From NCBI GenBank assembly GCA_965660165.1, contig CBFHYU010000010.1, positions 1 to 64,000 on the forward strand: 64,000 nt of DNA, given 5' to 3'. Positions within the stretch are counted from its first letter, which is position 1; each line of letters opens with the position of its first letter. The notes under the pieces are model-generated. The model worked only from the letters and a program-made list of their open reading frames with translations, was not told the origin of the DNA and searched no databases. Below are positions 54,122 through 63,316 of the stretch, piece by piece. The DNA is from WTJO01 sp965660165 (GTDB lineage: Bacteria; Pseudomonadota; Alphaproteobacteria; Puniceispirillales; Puniceispirillaceae). Both the position numbers and the translations under genes were made by a program.

Positions 54122-56044
54122 CTAGTGTGCTAGCCCACGCTCCATCAGCCGTGTCATGCGGCGGGTAAATTCGGTCAGGCTGTCTGGGGTTTTGCCTTCT
54201 AGAATTTGCGCCTGATCAAACAGCATCAAACAGGCATCTTGCACCAGTTCGGGGTCTGAATCATGTGCCAGCTTTGTCTGGATAGCTTTTATCAGCGCAT
54301 GATCTGGATTTAGCTCAAGTACGCGCGGCATCCCCACGAAATCTTTATTATGCGCCTTCATCAGACGTTCCATCTGAATATCCATACCATCATCATCAGC
54401 AACCAAGCAGGCAGGGCTATCCACAAGGGTTTTAGACAGCCTAACATCCTTTACCTGCTCGCCAAGCTTTGATTTCAGGCTAGCAATAAGCGGGGCGTAG
54501 GTTTCATCCTGATTGTCTGATGAGGTATCTGAATCATCTTTTTTCGGTGCGATCTCATCCAGATTCTGCGAGCCTCTGCTGATTGATGTAAAGGTTTTTT
54601 CTGCGTAAGCACCTACCGCCTGAACCCAGAATTCATCAACAGGGTCTGTTAGCAACAGCACATCAATGTCACGCGCCCGATACCCTTCTAAATGCGGGCT
54701 TGTATTGGCTTGCGCCACTGATTCTGCAGATAAAAAATAAATCTTATCTTGCTGTTCTGCCATCGCATCACAATATTCTTTCAGGCTAATCTGCTGTCCT
54801 GTTTTAGCTGAGGTAAACAGACATAGCTCTAACAGCTTGTCACGATTATCTAAATCCTCATACAGCCCTTCTTTCAGCACAATACCAAACTGTTCCCAAA
54901 AGCCTTGATAGGTCTCCCTATCCTTTGTCTTTTTCTTATCTAGCTCAGTTAGAATTCGCTTCACAACAGCCTTACCAATTTTTACCACCGCTGGATTATG
55001 TTGCAACATCTCACGGCTAACATTCAGGTCAAGATCAGGGGTATCAATAACCCCTTTCACAAAGCGCAAATATGGCGGAACAAATTCTTCACATTCATCT
55101 GTAATAAAGACTTTATTGATATAGAGTTGCATCCGTGATTTTCGATCAGGATTGAATAAATCCATCGGGCGCTGAGAGGGAATAAATAACAGGCTGGTAT
55201 AGTTTAGCGCGCCTTCAGTGCGATTATGCAACGTCATAAAGGGCGTATCATAGCCTGCACCAATCTGGTGATAGAACTGAGTATAATCCTCTTCTGAAAT
55301 TTCTGACTTCTGACGCGTCCAGATAGCTGAACCTGTATTTAGCTGGCGCGCATCATCAACCTGTGCGGGTTGCCATAATACAGGAAAGCTGAGATGGTCT
55401 GAATATTTCTTCACCAGATAGCTTATGCGCTGTTCTTCTAGAAACTCTTTACAATCCTTTTTCAGATATAGGGTGATATCTGTACCAGCCAATGATTTCT
55501 CGGCAGGGGTAATATCATAGCCAGACACCCCATCAGATGACCATAAATGCGCTTTTGTCTCGCCTGCCTTTAATGACAGCACCTCAACTTTATCTGCGAC
55601 CATAAAAGCAGAATAAAACCCAACGCCAAACTGTCCTATCAAAGATAGGTTATCATCTTTAGCGTTCTTGGCATCCTTTGCATTCTTGGCGTCCTTTGCA
55701 TTCTTTGAATCTGCTGATTGGGCTAATTGCTCAACAAAGGCTTTTGAGCCTGAGCGTGCAATCGTTCCAAGAGATGAGACAAGATCATCATGTGACAACC
55801 CGATTCCATTGTCAGAAATGGTAAGGGTCTTGGCCTTGCTATCTGCCCGAATAGTAATCCCCAGCCCTTCTTCAGCAAGCAGACTACTATCTGATGCGCC
55901 CAGATAATTTCGTTTATCCAGCGCGTCAGACGCATTTGAGATAAGCTCTCTTAAAAATATCTCCTTATTGGAATAAAGAGAATTTATGACGATATCTAAA
56001 ATTTTGCCAGTATCGGCTTCAAACTGATGCATTGTTGTAGACAT
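54122..56044 (-). CDS. htpG: Chaperone HtpG (Hsp90)
   Basis: HtpG is the bacterial Hsp90. The GHKL ATPase domain shows ELISNASDALDK, SDNGIGLS and GQFGVGFYSAFMVADKV. The middle domain follows with the FIPSQRPMDLF and LPLN-like LDLNVSREMLQ blocks, and the C-terminal dimerisation domain ends near residue 635. Length is 640 residues. Between the ATP lid strands, residues 114-131 are three copies of a Lys/Asn/Ala/Asp hexapeptide (KNAKDA), encoded by an 18-base DNA repeat. This low-complexity insertion is unusual. The gene has no evident co-gene; its promoter lies in the 69-base gap shared with hflX. Confidence 0.96.
   Translation of the reverse strand: MSTTMHQFEADTGKILDIVINSLYSNKEIFLRELISNASDALDKRNYLGASDSSLLAEEGLGITIRADSKAKTLTISDNGIGLSHDDLVSSLGTIARSGSKAFVEQLAQSADSKNAKDAKNAKDAKNAKDDNLSLIGQFGVGFYSAFMVADKVEVLSLKAGETKAHLWSSDGVSGYDITPAEKSLAGTDITLYLKKDCKEFLEEQRISYLVKKYSDHLSFPVLWQPAQVDDARQLNTGSAIWTRQKSEISEEDYTQFYHQIGAGYDTPFMTLHNRTEGALNYTSLLFIPSQRPMDLFNPDRKSRMQLYINKVFITDECEEFVPPYLRFVKGVIDTPDLDLNVSREMLQHNPAVVKIGKAVVKRILTELDKKKTKDRETYQGFWEQFGIVLKEGLYEDLDNRDKLLELCLFTSAKTGQQISLKEYCDAMAEQQDKIYFLSAESVAQANTSPHLEGYRARDIDVLLLTDPVDEFWVQAVGAYAEKTFTSISRGSQNLDEIAPKKDDSDTSSDNQDETYAPLIASLKSKLGEQVKDVRLSKTLVDSPACLVADDDGMDIQMERLMKAHNKDFVGMPRVLELNPDHALIKAIQTKLAHDSDPELVQDACLMLFDQAQILEGKTPDSLTEFTRRMTRLMERGLAH
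55652..55705 (-). repeat. 18-base tandem repeat within htpG
   Basis: Three copies of an 18-base unit encode KNAKDA, KNAKDA and KNAKDD at residues 114-131 of HtpG. The first two copies differ only at one synonymous base (GAC/GAT), and the third is more diverged. The period preserves the frame, so copy-number change would not break the protein. Confidence 0.85.
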
Positions 56045-56113
56045 AATATCAGGCTCTTATCTAATTGTATTTTCAACAGGTAATTTACAAACAGGCAGGG
56101 TTGCGCCCGTGCT

Positions 56114-57562
56114 ATGACAGTCATGTGGGGAAACGTCTTGCTGATTTCAAGACCTCAGGGATATGGTTTTTTCAGTTTTCAGCACTATCTATATTCTGAT
56201 AACTATAATGATAGCGCCAACTCTCTTCATTTACAGGCAAGACCACTGTCCCTTCTTGATCACACCCCGCAACAACAGCAAGCCATTATCCTTCATCCTG
56301 AATTGACGTCATCGCAGATGCGCGTCAAGACAGGGCGAGATGCGCATGCCAAGCTAGAAGAAGCAATAGGGCTGGCACAGGCTATTTCACTTGATATTGT
56401 TCATCAGGAAATTTTGACGATAAACAGGCCAAAAGCCGCCACAATAATGGGTTCAGGCGTGCTTGAACGCCTATCACTGCTTGCAGACTCGTTTGAACAT
56501 CCGCTTTTTATCATCAATATATCGCTTAGCCCTGTTCAGCATCGTAACCTTGAAACTGCGCTTGGCTGTAAGGTGATTGACAGAACAGCGCTGATTTTAG
56601 AGATATTTGGGGCACGTGCCAACACTCATGCAGGGCGGCTTCAGGTTGAACTTGCCGCACTTAGCTTCCAGCGTTCTAGGCTAGTGAGGTCATGGACTCA
56701 CCTTGAGCGGCAACGTGGCGGCGGCGGATTTTTGGGCGGGCCTGGTGAAAGACAGATTGAGCTTGATAGGCGGATGCTAACAGATCAGGTCAAACAAATT
56801 AAATCAGAACTTGCCAATGTCAGCCGTACCAGACACCTTCAGCGCCAAAACCGAGCGCGTTCTGAAACCCCTACTGTAGCGCTGGTTGGCTATACAAATG
56901 CAGGCAAATCAACCCTGTTTAACAGCCTTACAGAAGCAGGGGTGTTATCTCAGGATATGCTATTTGCAACACTTGACCCAACCATGCGGAAACTTACTCT
57001 GCCCTCTTCTCGCCAGATTGTATTAGCTGACACGGTTGGTTTTATCAGCGACCTGCCAACAGAATTGATTGAAGCCTTCAAATCTACGCTTGATGAGGTC
57101 GTGCTTGCCGATTTGATAATACATGTTCAAGATATTGCTTCACCTGTGAGAGAAGAAGAAGAAAAAGATGTCAATCACGTGCTGGCAAGTCTTGGGCTAG
57201 ATGAAGATGCCAAATCACGTATTATCACGGTCTATAATAAGGCTGATCTGGTAGATGCAGACTATATTTCTGACCAGATGCTGGCAGATGATTCACTTAT
57301 AATCTCTGCTCAGACAGCCGAAAATCTCTCATCACTTCTAAATGCCATAGAAACATTCTTTGCAGTGGATGAACAGCTATTTACTGTGTGTTTAGCGCCG
57401 TCTCAGTCTGATGTATCTGCATGGCTATATCGCCATGCTCAGATATTAGACCAACAGTATGATGATGCAGGCACACAGCATCTATCCATCAAAATTGATA
57501 GGGCATGGACTGCACGTTTTGCGAAATACTGGCCAGATATTATGCTGACGCCCAGCTTATAA
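56114..57562 (+). CDS. hflX: Ribosome-associated GTPase HflX
   Basis: HflX splits stalled or stressed ribosomes. The N-terminal HflX domain (EEAIGLAQAISLDIV, RPKAATIMGSGVLERL, CKVIDRTALILEIFGARANTHAG) is followed by the glycine-rich linker RQRGGGGFLGGPGERQIELDRRM. The GTPase domain has G1 GYTNAGKST at 259-267, LADTVGFI as G3 and YNKADLV as G4. Length is 482 residues. The first 65 residues are not family-conserved, so a later start is possible. Its last 23 bases overlap the convergent small gene. Confidence 0.95.
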   Translation: MTVMWGNVLLISRPQGYGFFSFQHYLYSDNYNDSANSLHLQARPLSLLDHTPQQQQAIILHPELTSSQMRVKTGRDAHAKLEEAIGLAQAISLDIVHQEILTINRPKAATIMGSGVLERLSLLADSFEHPLFIINISLSPVQHRNLETALGCKVIDRTALILEIFGARANTHAGRLQVELAALSFQRSRLVRSWTHLERQRGGGGFLGGPGERQIELDRRMLTDQVKQIKSELANVSRTRHLQRQNRARSETPTVALVGYTNAGKSTLFNSLTEAGVLSQDMLFATLDPTMRKLTLPSSRQIVLADTVGFISDLPTELIEAFKSTLDEVVLADLIIHVQDIASPVREEEEKDVNHVLASLGLDEDAKSRIITVYNKADLVDADYISDQMLADDSLIISAQTAENLSSLLNAIETFFAVDEQLFTVCLAPSQSDVSAWLYRHAQILDQQYDDAGTQHLSIKIDRAWTARFAKYWPDIMLTPSL

Positions 57563-57953
57563 CAGCTGCTTCAATTGCGGCCTTTTCGATCACCTCATTG
57601 ACCAAACCATCGACCAGCACCTCACCATAAGCGGTATTAGCAATCGAGATCGCAAAATGGTCTGAGCCATAGCTAGGCACATCAATAAAGGCAAAGATAA
57701 GCCTGTATTCAGGAGGGCAAATCTGCTCTGCAATCACCTGCAATTCTTCTAAACTATCGCGCGACCAGCCAAGTCCAACACATACATGATATTGTTCTTG
57801 ACCCCGCCCTTTCACGTCCATAACCACCTGCCAGCTAATTAGAATATCTGCCCCTTGCGCCTGTTTGAATTCCAAAAGCGGCAATGGCGCATCTTCCATA
57901 ATCTCGTCTAGCCCGATAATAACGCTAGAGGGCTTGTGTTCAGAATCTGTCAT
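57540..57953 (-). CDS. Small protein of unknown function (137 residues)
   Basis: I do not recognise this protein. It is acidic, lacks a signal peptide and membrane segments, and has one Cys-Pro-Pro turn (QICPPEYRLIFAFIDV). A mixed alpha/beta fold is likely from the alternation of strands (ADILISWQVVMDV, YHVCVGLGW) and a C-terminal helix. It lies 40 bases downstream of nothing on its strand except the DHA2 exporter gene... that gene ends 41 bases further upstream in coordinate terms, so they are tail-to-head on the minus strand and may share a transcript. Coding is supported by its clean frame and by antisense overlap limited to 23 bases with hflX. Confidence 0.65.
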   Translation of the reverse strand: MTDSEHKPSSVIIGLDEIMEDAPLPLLEFKQAQGADILISWQVVMDVKGRGQEQYHVCVGLGWSRDSLEELQVIAEQICPPEYRLIFAFIDVPSYGSDHFAISIANTAYGEVLVDGLVNEVIEKAAIEAAVISWASA

Positions 57954-57993
57954 AATAGTAACTTTCCAATTTTATCTTACTAGGGCAAGCAGC

Positions 57994-59505
57994 TCATTGC
58001 GCGTCTGTTTTGCGATATAATAATGCCAGCAATCCAGCCAGCAACGCAAAGCCAGAGCTTACTCTTAATATACTCTGGATAGATTCTGCAAATAATGCCT
58101 TTAATTGCTGGCTGATGTCTTGCTGAATATCTGCTGGCCAGCCTGTTTGGATAGGAATTGCCGCCATCATCTGGCGCATATCCCACAGATAGGTTTTGAT
58201 GTCATCTGGCAGTGCCGAGCTATCCAGAAATAGCTGTAGAGATGAGGTAAAACTGCCGCCAATCCAAAAGCTAAATATCGCGATTGCCAACAATGGTCCT
58301 ATCCGCGAGACAGCATTATTCACACCACTTGCCAGCCCATCTCTGCCAGGCCCTGCTGCTACCATCGCAACGGTTGTCAAAGGCGCTGCGAACAGCCCAA
58401 CAGACACCCCCATCACAATCATGCTAGGCAATACAGATTTCCAGTAATCCCCATTTGTCATGCTAAGCCAGAATAACGCCAATGCCATTAGCACAGACGA
58501 GCAGCATAACAACAGTCTTGGACCATATTTCACCACTGCTCTACCCATGGCGCGTGATATTAGCGCAACTACAATAGATATTGGTAGAGTCGCCGCCCCT
58601 GCCTGAAGTGCGCTATAATCATATGACTGAATATATAGAAAGCTTAAAAAATACATCGCTGACTGAAAGCCTGCAAATAATACCAGCGTCTGAAGTGTCA
58701 CAATTAAAAAGCGTCTATCTTTCATTAAAAATAGCGGCAACATTGGCGCCTTTTGAAGATGCTCAACGACAAAGAACAACACAAACAGACATAAGCCAAG
58801 CCCTAGAAATACTAGCTCATGCAGGCCAAACATCCCTAGTCTACCAGATTCAAGAAGCCCATAAGTAATCAGCCCCAAAGACGCTGTAATGGTAATAGAG
58901 CCAAGTTTATCAAGCGGCTGTCCAACAGGCGGCTCAAACGGTGGGCGCGGCAATATTGCCAGCAAAATCAGCATGATAATACAGATAGGAATATTTAGCA
59001 AAAACACCACATGCCATGAAATATAATCAACAGCCACCCCGCCAACCAGCGGCCCCAACGGGATAGTAAGCGCCACAATAGATGACCATTTGCCAATAGC
59101 TTCGCCTCTATTTTCGGGCGGAAATGACGCATTTATCAGCGCAAGTGTAGCAGGGATCATTAAGGCCGCCGAAATCCCTTGAAAGGCACGAAATACTATT
59201 AGCATTTCTGCCGATTCTGATAAAGCGCAACCAAGAGAGGTCAGGCCAAACGCAATCACTCCCCATCTAAGCGGTTTACGCCTGCCCATAGAATCGCCAA
59301 GCGCGCCCCCCGCCATCATCAGGGCAGCCAGAAATAATAGATAAATCTCAAGTACCCAATGCACATCAGTAGCAGAGGCATTTAACGAGCTTTGAATAAA
59401 TGGCAAGGCAACATTCAGTGCAGTTGCATCAATAAAGCCCATTGACGTGCCTAAAGAGGCGATAATTATCGTAATTCTACGATGGGTTGGGCTAAAGTCT
59501 GTCAT
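57994..59505 (-). CDS. DHA2-family (14-segment) major facilitator drug exporter
   Basis: This 503-residue protein has 14 hydrophobic segments. Motif A is GALGDSMGRRKPL, motif B is VFRAFQGISAALMIPATLALI, and motif C is PLGPLVGGVAVDYISWHVVFLLNIP, the antiporter signature. Members expel hydrophobic toxins with proton exchange. The substrate is unknown. It is 19 bases downstream of the tartrate dehydrogenase-type gene, so cotranscription is possible. No TetR- or MarR-like regulator is adjacent. Confidence 0.92.
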   Translation of the reverse strand: MTDFSPTHRRITIIIASLGTSMGFIDATALNVALPFIQSSLNASATDVHWVLEIYLLFLAALMMAGGALGDSMGRRKPLRWGVIAFGLTSLGCALSESAEMLIVFRAFQGISAALMIPATLALINASFPPENRGEAIGKWSSIVALTIPLGPLVGGVAVDYISWHVVFLLNIPICIIMLILLAILPRPPFEPPVGQPLDKLGSITITASLGLITYGLLESGRLGMFGLHELVFLGLGLCLFVLFFVVEHLQKAPMLPLFLMKDRRFLIVTLQTLVLFAGFQSAMYFLSFLYIQSYDYSALQAGAATLPISIVVALISRAMGRAVVKYGPRLLLCCSSVLMALALFWLSMTNGDYWKSVLPSMIVMGVSVGLFAAPLTTVAMVAAGPGRDGLASGVNNAVSRIGPLLAIAIFSFWIGGSFTSSLQLFLDSSALPDDIKTYLWDMRQMMAAIPIQTGWPADIQQDISQQLKALFAESIQSILRVSSGFALLAGLLALLYRKTDAQ

Positions 59506-59524
59506 AAGCTAGTATGCAACACCA

Positions 59525-60601
59525 TTATGACGCTATCAGGCGTGCGATTGCGCTACCGCATTCAGAGGTGCTGGCTGTGCCACCCAGATCGGCCGTGCGC
59601 AAGCTGTCATCTATCAGGCTGTCACAAATAGCGCGCACAATATCATCTGCCGCCTCATCATGGCCGAAATGTTCCAGCATCATTGCCCCTGCCCAGATTT
59701 GCCCTATCGGATTGGCAATATTCTTGCCCGCAATATCAGGGGCAGAACCATGAACAGGCTCAAATAAAGACGGAAATTTGCCTTCAGGATTGATATTGCC
59801 AGAGGGCGCAATACCAATAGTGCCTGTGCAGGCAGGCCCAAGATCAGACAAAATATCACCAAACAGATTAGAGCCAACCACCACATCAAATTTATCAGGA
59901 TTCAGCACAAAATGGGCGGCAAGAATATCAATATGATATTTATCAACCCTAATTTCTGGATAATGTTTCTGCATCTCTTCGACACGCTCATCCCAATAGG
60001 GCATAGAAATAGATATGCCATTAGATTTGGTAGCAGAGGTCAGATGGCGTTCAGGCCGCTTTTTGGCAAGCTCAAAGGCATATCTTAGGATTCTGTCAAC
60101 GCCGGTGCGGGTCATCACAGTTTCCTGAACCACAAATTCCCTGTCTGTGCCTTCAAACATACGCCCGCCAACAGAGCTATATTCACCTTCGGTATTTTCA
60201 CGCACAATCAGAAAATCAATATCACCAGGCTTACGGCCAGCCAGTGGCGATGGCACACCTGGCATCAATTTTACTGGACGCAGATTCACATATTGATCAA
60301 ATTCACGCCTGAATTTTAGCAATGACCCCCATAGTGAGATATGATCAGGGATTTTGTCAGGCCAGCCAACTGCCCCAAAATAAATCGCATCATGGGCGTT
60401 CAGACTGTCCATCCAGTCATCTGGCAACATCTGGCCATGCTGTTCATAATACGCGTAAGATGAGAAAGGATAGTCCACAAATTCCAGATTGATACCGAAT
60501 TTCTGGCCAGCCGCTTGCAGGCATTTCACCCCCTCAGGCATTACTTCCGTGCCGATACCATCGCCTGCGATTACCGCGATTGAATATTGGTTTTTCAACA
60601 T
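59525..60601 (-). CDS. ttuC: Tartrate/D-malate dehydrogenase-type beta-decarboxylating dehydrogenase
   Basis: The family of isocitrate/isopropylmalate dehydrogenases is marked by IAVIAGDGIGTEVMPEG, VRENTEGEYSSVGG and NLFGDILSDLGPACTGTIGIAPSGN. The SLWGSLLKFRREFDQYVNLRP block and the GAVGWPDKIPDH phrase fit tartrate dehydrogenase/D-malate dehydrogenase rather than LeuB. Length is 358 residues. AGGAGGGG lies upstream of the ATG and is one of the strongest ribosome sites in the window. Exact substrate needs assay. Confidence 0.88.
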   Translation of the reverse strand: MLKNQYSIAVIAGDGIGTEVMPEGVKCLQAAGQKFGINLEFVDYPFSSYAYYEQHGQMLPDDWMDSLNAHDAIYFGAVGWPDKIPDHISLWGSLLKFRREFDQYVNLRPVKLMPGVPSPLAGRKPGDIDFLIVRENTEGEYSSVGGRMFEGTDREFVVQETVMTRTGVDRILRYAFELAKKRPERHLTSATKSNGISISMPYWDERVEEMQKHYPEIRVDKYHIDILAAHFVLNPDKFDVVVGSNLFGDILSDLGPACTGTIGIAPSGNINPEGKFPSLFEPVHGSAPDIAGKNIANPIGQIWAGAMMLEHFGHDEAADDIVRAICDSLIDDSLRTADLGGTASTSECGSAIARLIAS

Positions 60602-60935
60602 TATTACCCCTCCTCAGCTTACGTGAGATAACCATACAAATATTGAGAATATTGCGCAAATAAATTGCCCTAATAGGCAGGATTTTCTGCTGAGTAATGT
60701 GTGCCGAGCCTAGGGGGTATTTTAGACTAAGCAGTTCTTCGCAAAGGACAAGCTGAACGCATTATTCAAGCAAGACACTCCCCTAGCCTATATTCGTACA
60801 TAAAGTGCAAAATTTGTTTTCCATGATTCAGCTCAAGATTTAACACTGCGCTATAGGCACTAGCATTTCATTATGATAATCTGACGGGAAGGCAGAATGC
60901 GCCCCCTGATCACTTAAAAAGAGGCAGACAGTCAT
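60602..60935. other. 334-base gap between ttuC and carbonic anhydrase
   Basis: The gap holds the divergent promoters. TATGAT (around 60876) upstream of the carbonic anhydrase gene could be a -10 box, but no good -35 accompanies it. I found no gene, RNA or clear repeat. The gene-proximal GAGG at 60921-60924 is a distant ribosome site for the anhydrase. Confidence 0.5.
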
Positions 60936-61562
60936 ATGGTTAATAGACTGATTAACGGTTTTACAGATTTCAAAAATGAATTTTTCGAAGATGACAGCGT
61001 ATTTTTTAGCCGTCTGGTATCCAGAGGTCAGACACCTGAAACAATGGTTATTTCTTGTTCTGATTCACGTGTTGATCCTGCCATCTTATTCAATACTCGG
61101 CCAGGCGAGCTGTTTATGGTGCGGAATGTCGCCAATCTGGTGCCGCCCTATGCGCCTGATAACGGGCATCACGGGGTAAGTGCAGCGATCGAATTTGGCG
61201 TGAAAGACTTGTTGGTCAAGCATATCATCATTCTTGGTCATGCCCATTGTGGCGGCATTTCAGCCTTGTGCAAGCATTGCCTTGATACGCCGCTAGAAGA
61301 TAGGGATTTTGTGAATTCATGGATTCAGATAGCCCGCCCTGCCATTGAAAGCCTGTCAGATATCACCACCATAGAAGATGCCCAACACCCTGCCGAAAGA
61401 GCGTCTATTGTCAATTCATTGCAGAACCTTGCAAGCTTCCCTTGGGTAAATCAGGCCATCTCGGATAACAGGCTGGCCATTCATGGCTGGTGGTTTGATA
61501 TGGATGAGGGAAGTTTATGGGCATATGACCCCAAAGCTGGTGAATTTCAGAAACTTGACTAG
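60936..61562 (+). CDS. can: Beta-class carbonic anhydrase
   Basis: The enzyme interconverts CO2 and bicarbonate. Zinc ligands are Cys41 in SCSDSRVDP, His102 and Cys105 in GHAHCGG; the Asp43-Arg45 dyad is also present. Length is 208 residues. It precedes the acyl-CoA ligase by about 90 bases. Bicarbonate supply for carboxylation is the general role. Confidence 0.95.
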   Translation: MVNRLINGFTDFKNEFFEDDSVFFSRLVSRGQTPETMVISCSDSRVDPAILFNTRPGELFMVRNVANLVPPYAPDNGHHGVSAAIEFGVKDLLVKHIIILGHAHCGGISALCKHCLDTPLEDRDFVNSWIQIARPAIESLSDITTIEDAQHPAERASIVNSLQNLASFPWVNQAISDNRLAIHGWWFDMDEGSLWAYDPKAGEFQKLD

Positions 61563-61654
61563 GATATTTGGCTGATACGCCCTGTTCGTCTGGTTGCGTT
61601 TTTTGCGCTATCATGTTCTGGTGAACAAGACAGTATCAGAAGAAGGTGGCTATA

Positions 61655-63298
61655 ATGCATAATGTGATGGATCAAACAAATTCAGGATTTATGGATAGGC
61701 GAGAGGCAAACCATATACCGCTTACGCCCCTGTCATTTATCGCCCGCACTGCGGCAATCTATCCAGATCGTGACGCTGTGGTCTATTATGATAGGCGCTA
61801 TAGCTGGCGGCAGACCTATGAGCGCTGCGTCAAGCTGGCAGATGCCCTTATCAAAGCAGGACTGAAGCAGGGCGAAGTGGTAACCATTATGTGTCCGAAC
61901 ACCCCTGAGATGGTAGAAGCACATTTTGGTGTAGCAATGGCTGGCGGCGTTTTGAACAGCATGAATACCAGACTAGATACAGACACAATTAGCTATATTC
62001 TAGATCATGCTGAAACCCGTTTTCTGCTCACAGATACTGCCTTTTCTCAGCAAATGTCCCAAGCCCTTTCTCAGGCTGAAAATAAAGATATTACCATCAT
62101 TGATATTATCGACCAGTTTGATGAAGATTCCAAAAATGGCACCCCGCTAGGCGCACAGGATTACGAAGCCTTTATCGCGACTGGTAGTGCTGATTATGCA
62201 TGGGAAATGCCGAAAGATGAGTGGGATGCGATGGCGCTTAATTATACCTCTGGGACATCTGGCAAGCCCAAAGGTGTTGTTTATCATCACAGAGGCGCCT
62301 ATCTGATGGCGATGGGCACTATCCCTGATTGGGGATTGCCGCGTCATCCGCGCTATCTGTATATCGTGCCGCTATTTCATTGTAATGGCTGGGGTCATGC
62401 ATGGATGATGGCAATTGTGGCTGGCACGATTATCTGTTGCCGCCGAATTGCCGCAGATAATATATTCAGTCTGATTAAAACGCATAAAGTCACGCATTTT
62501 GGAGGGGCGCCCATTGTACTATCATTGCTGGTAAATGCGCCTGATGAGATTAAATTTTTACCTGATTGGCCTGTTCAGGTTATGACAGCTGGTGCGCCGC
62601 CCCCTGCCGCTATTTTAGAAAAGGTAGAAGCAATGGGACTGACTGTGACTCAAGTCTATGGGCTAACAGAAACCTATGGCCATCTTAGCCATTGTGCATG
62701 GAATGATAGTTGGGATCATCTGAATTTCTCAGAAAAGGCACAAATCAAAGCACGGCAAGGGGTGAATATGTCCCATACCGAAGCAATTCAGGTGCTTGAT
62801 CAGGACACTGGCGAGGCTGTGCCATATGATGGGGTGACGATGGGCGAGGTCATGTTCAGGTCAAACTGTATTATGAAAGGCTATCACAAAAACCCAGAAG
62901 CCACTGAAGAGGCATTGGGCGAAGGCTATTTCAAATCTGGCGATCTGGCAGTATGCCACCCGAACGGCTATATCGAAATTAAAGACAGGCTGAAGGATAT
63001 TATCATCTCTGGTGGCGAGAATATCTCATCAGTCGAGGTTGAAGGCATATTATATCGCTATCCAGGTGTTGCCTTTGCCGCTGTGGTTGCCAAAGCAGAT
63101 GAAAAATGGGGCGAAACCCCGTGCGCATTTCTGGAAATGAAAGATGGCGAGAGCGCCACCCAAGAAGAGGTGATCGCCTTTTGCAGGCAACATCTAGCAG
63201 GGTTCAAATGTCCAAAAACTGTGCTTTTCACCGAAATCCCGAAAACATCAACAGGCAAATTGCAAAAGTTCAAATTGCGCAGCCTGTTAGATACCTAA
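61655..63298 (+). CDS. AMP-forming acyl-CoA ligase
   Basis: This member of the ANL superfamily activates a carboxylic acid to its CoA ester. LNYTSGTSGKPKGVVYHHR is the P-loop, TQVYGLTETYG the A5-type motif, KSGDLAVCHPNGYIEIKDRLKDIIISGGENIS the hinge, and PKTSTGKLQKFKLR the catalytic Lys region. The N-terminal PLTPLSFIARTAAIYPDRDAVV is shared by a group of medium-chain/methylmercaptopropionate-type ligases. DmdB-like activity on 3-methylmercaptopropionate is a possibility in a marine bacterium, but the sequence alone does not show it. The ATG at 61655 has AAGG 8 bases upstream; length is 547. Confidence 0.9.
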   Translation: MHNVMDQTNSGFMDRREANHIPLTPLSFIARTAAIYPDRDAVVYYDRRYSWRQTYERCVKLADALIKAGLKQGEVVTIMCPNTPEMVEAHFGVAMAGGVLNSMNTRLDTDTISYILDHAETRFLLTDTAFSQQMSQALSQAENKDITIIDIIDQFDEDSKNGTPLGAQDYEAFIATGSADYAWEMPKDEWDAMALNYTSGTSGKPKGVVYHHRGAYLMAMGTIPDWGLPRHPRYLYIVPLFHCNGWGHAWMMAIVAGTIICCRRIAADNIFSLIKTHKVTHFGGAPIVLSLLVNAPDEIKFLPDWPVQVMTAGAPPPAAILEKVEAMGLTVTQVYGLTETYGHLSHCAWNDSWDHLNFSEKAQIKARQGVNMSHTEAIQVLDQDTGEAVPYDGVTMGEVMFRSNCIMKGYHKNPEATEEALGEGYFKSGDLAVCHPNGYIEIKDRLKDIIISGGENISSVEVEGILYRYPGVAFAAVVAKADEKWGETPCAFLEMKDGESATQEEVIAFCRQHLAGFKCPKTVLFTEIPKTSTGKLQKFKLRSLLDT

Positions 63299-63316
63299 TT
63301 AGATAGAAGACTGGAC

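Noticed and set aside
58581..58868. 95-codon plus-strand frame inside the DHA2 exporter gene
   Set aside because: It lies wholly antisense to a well-supported gene with clear motifs and has no family likeness.
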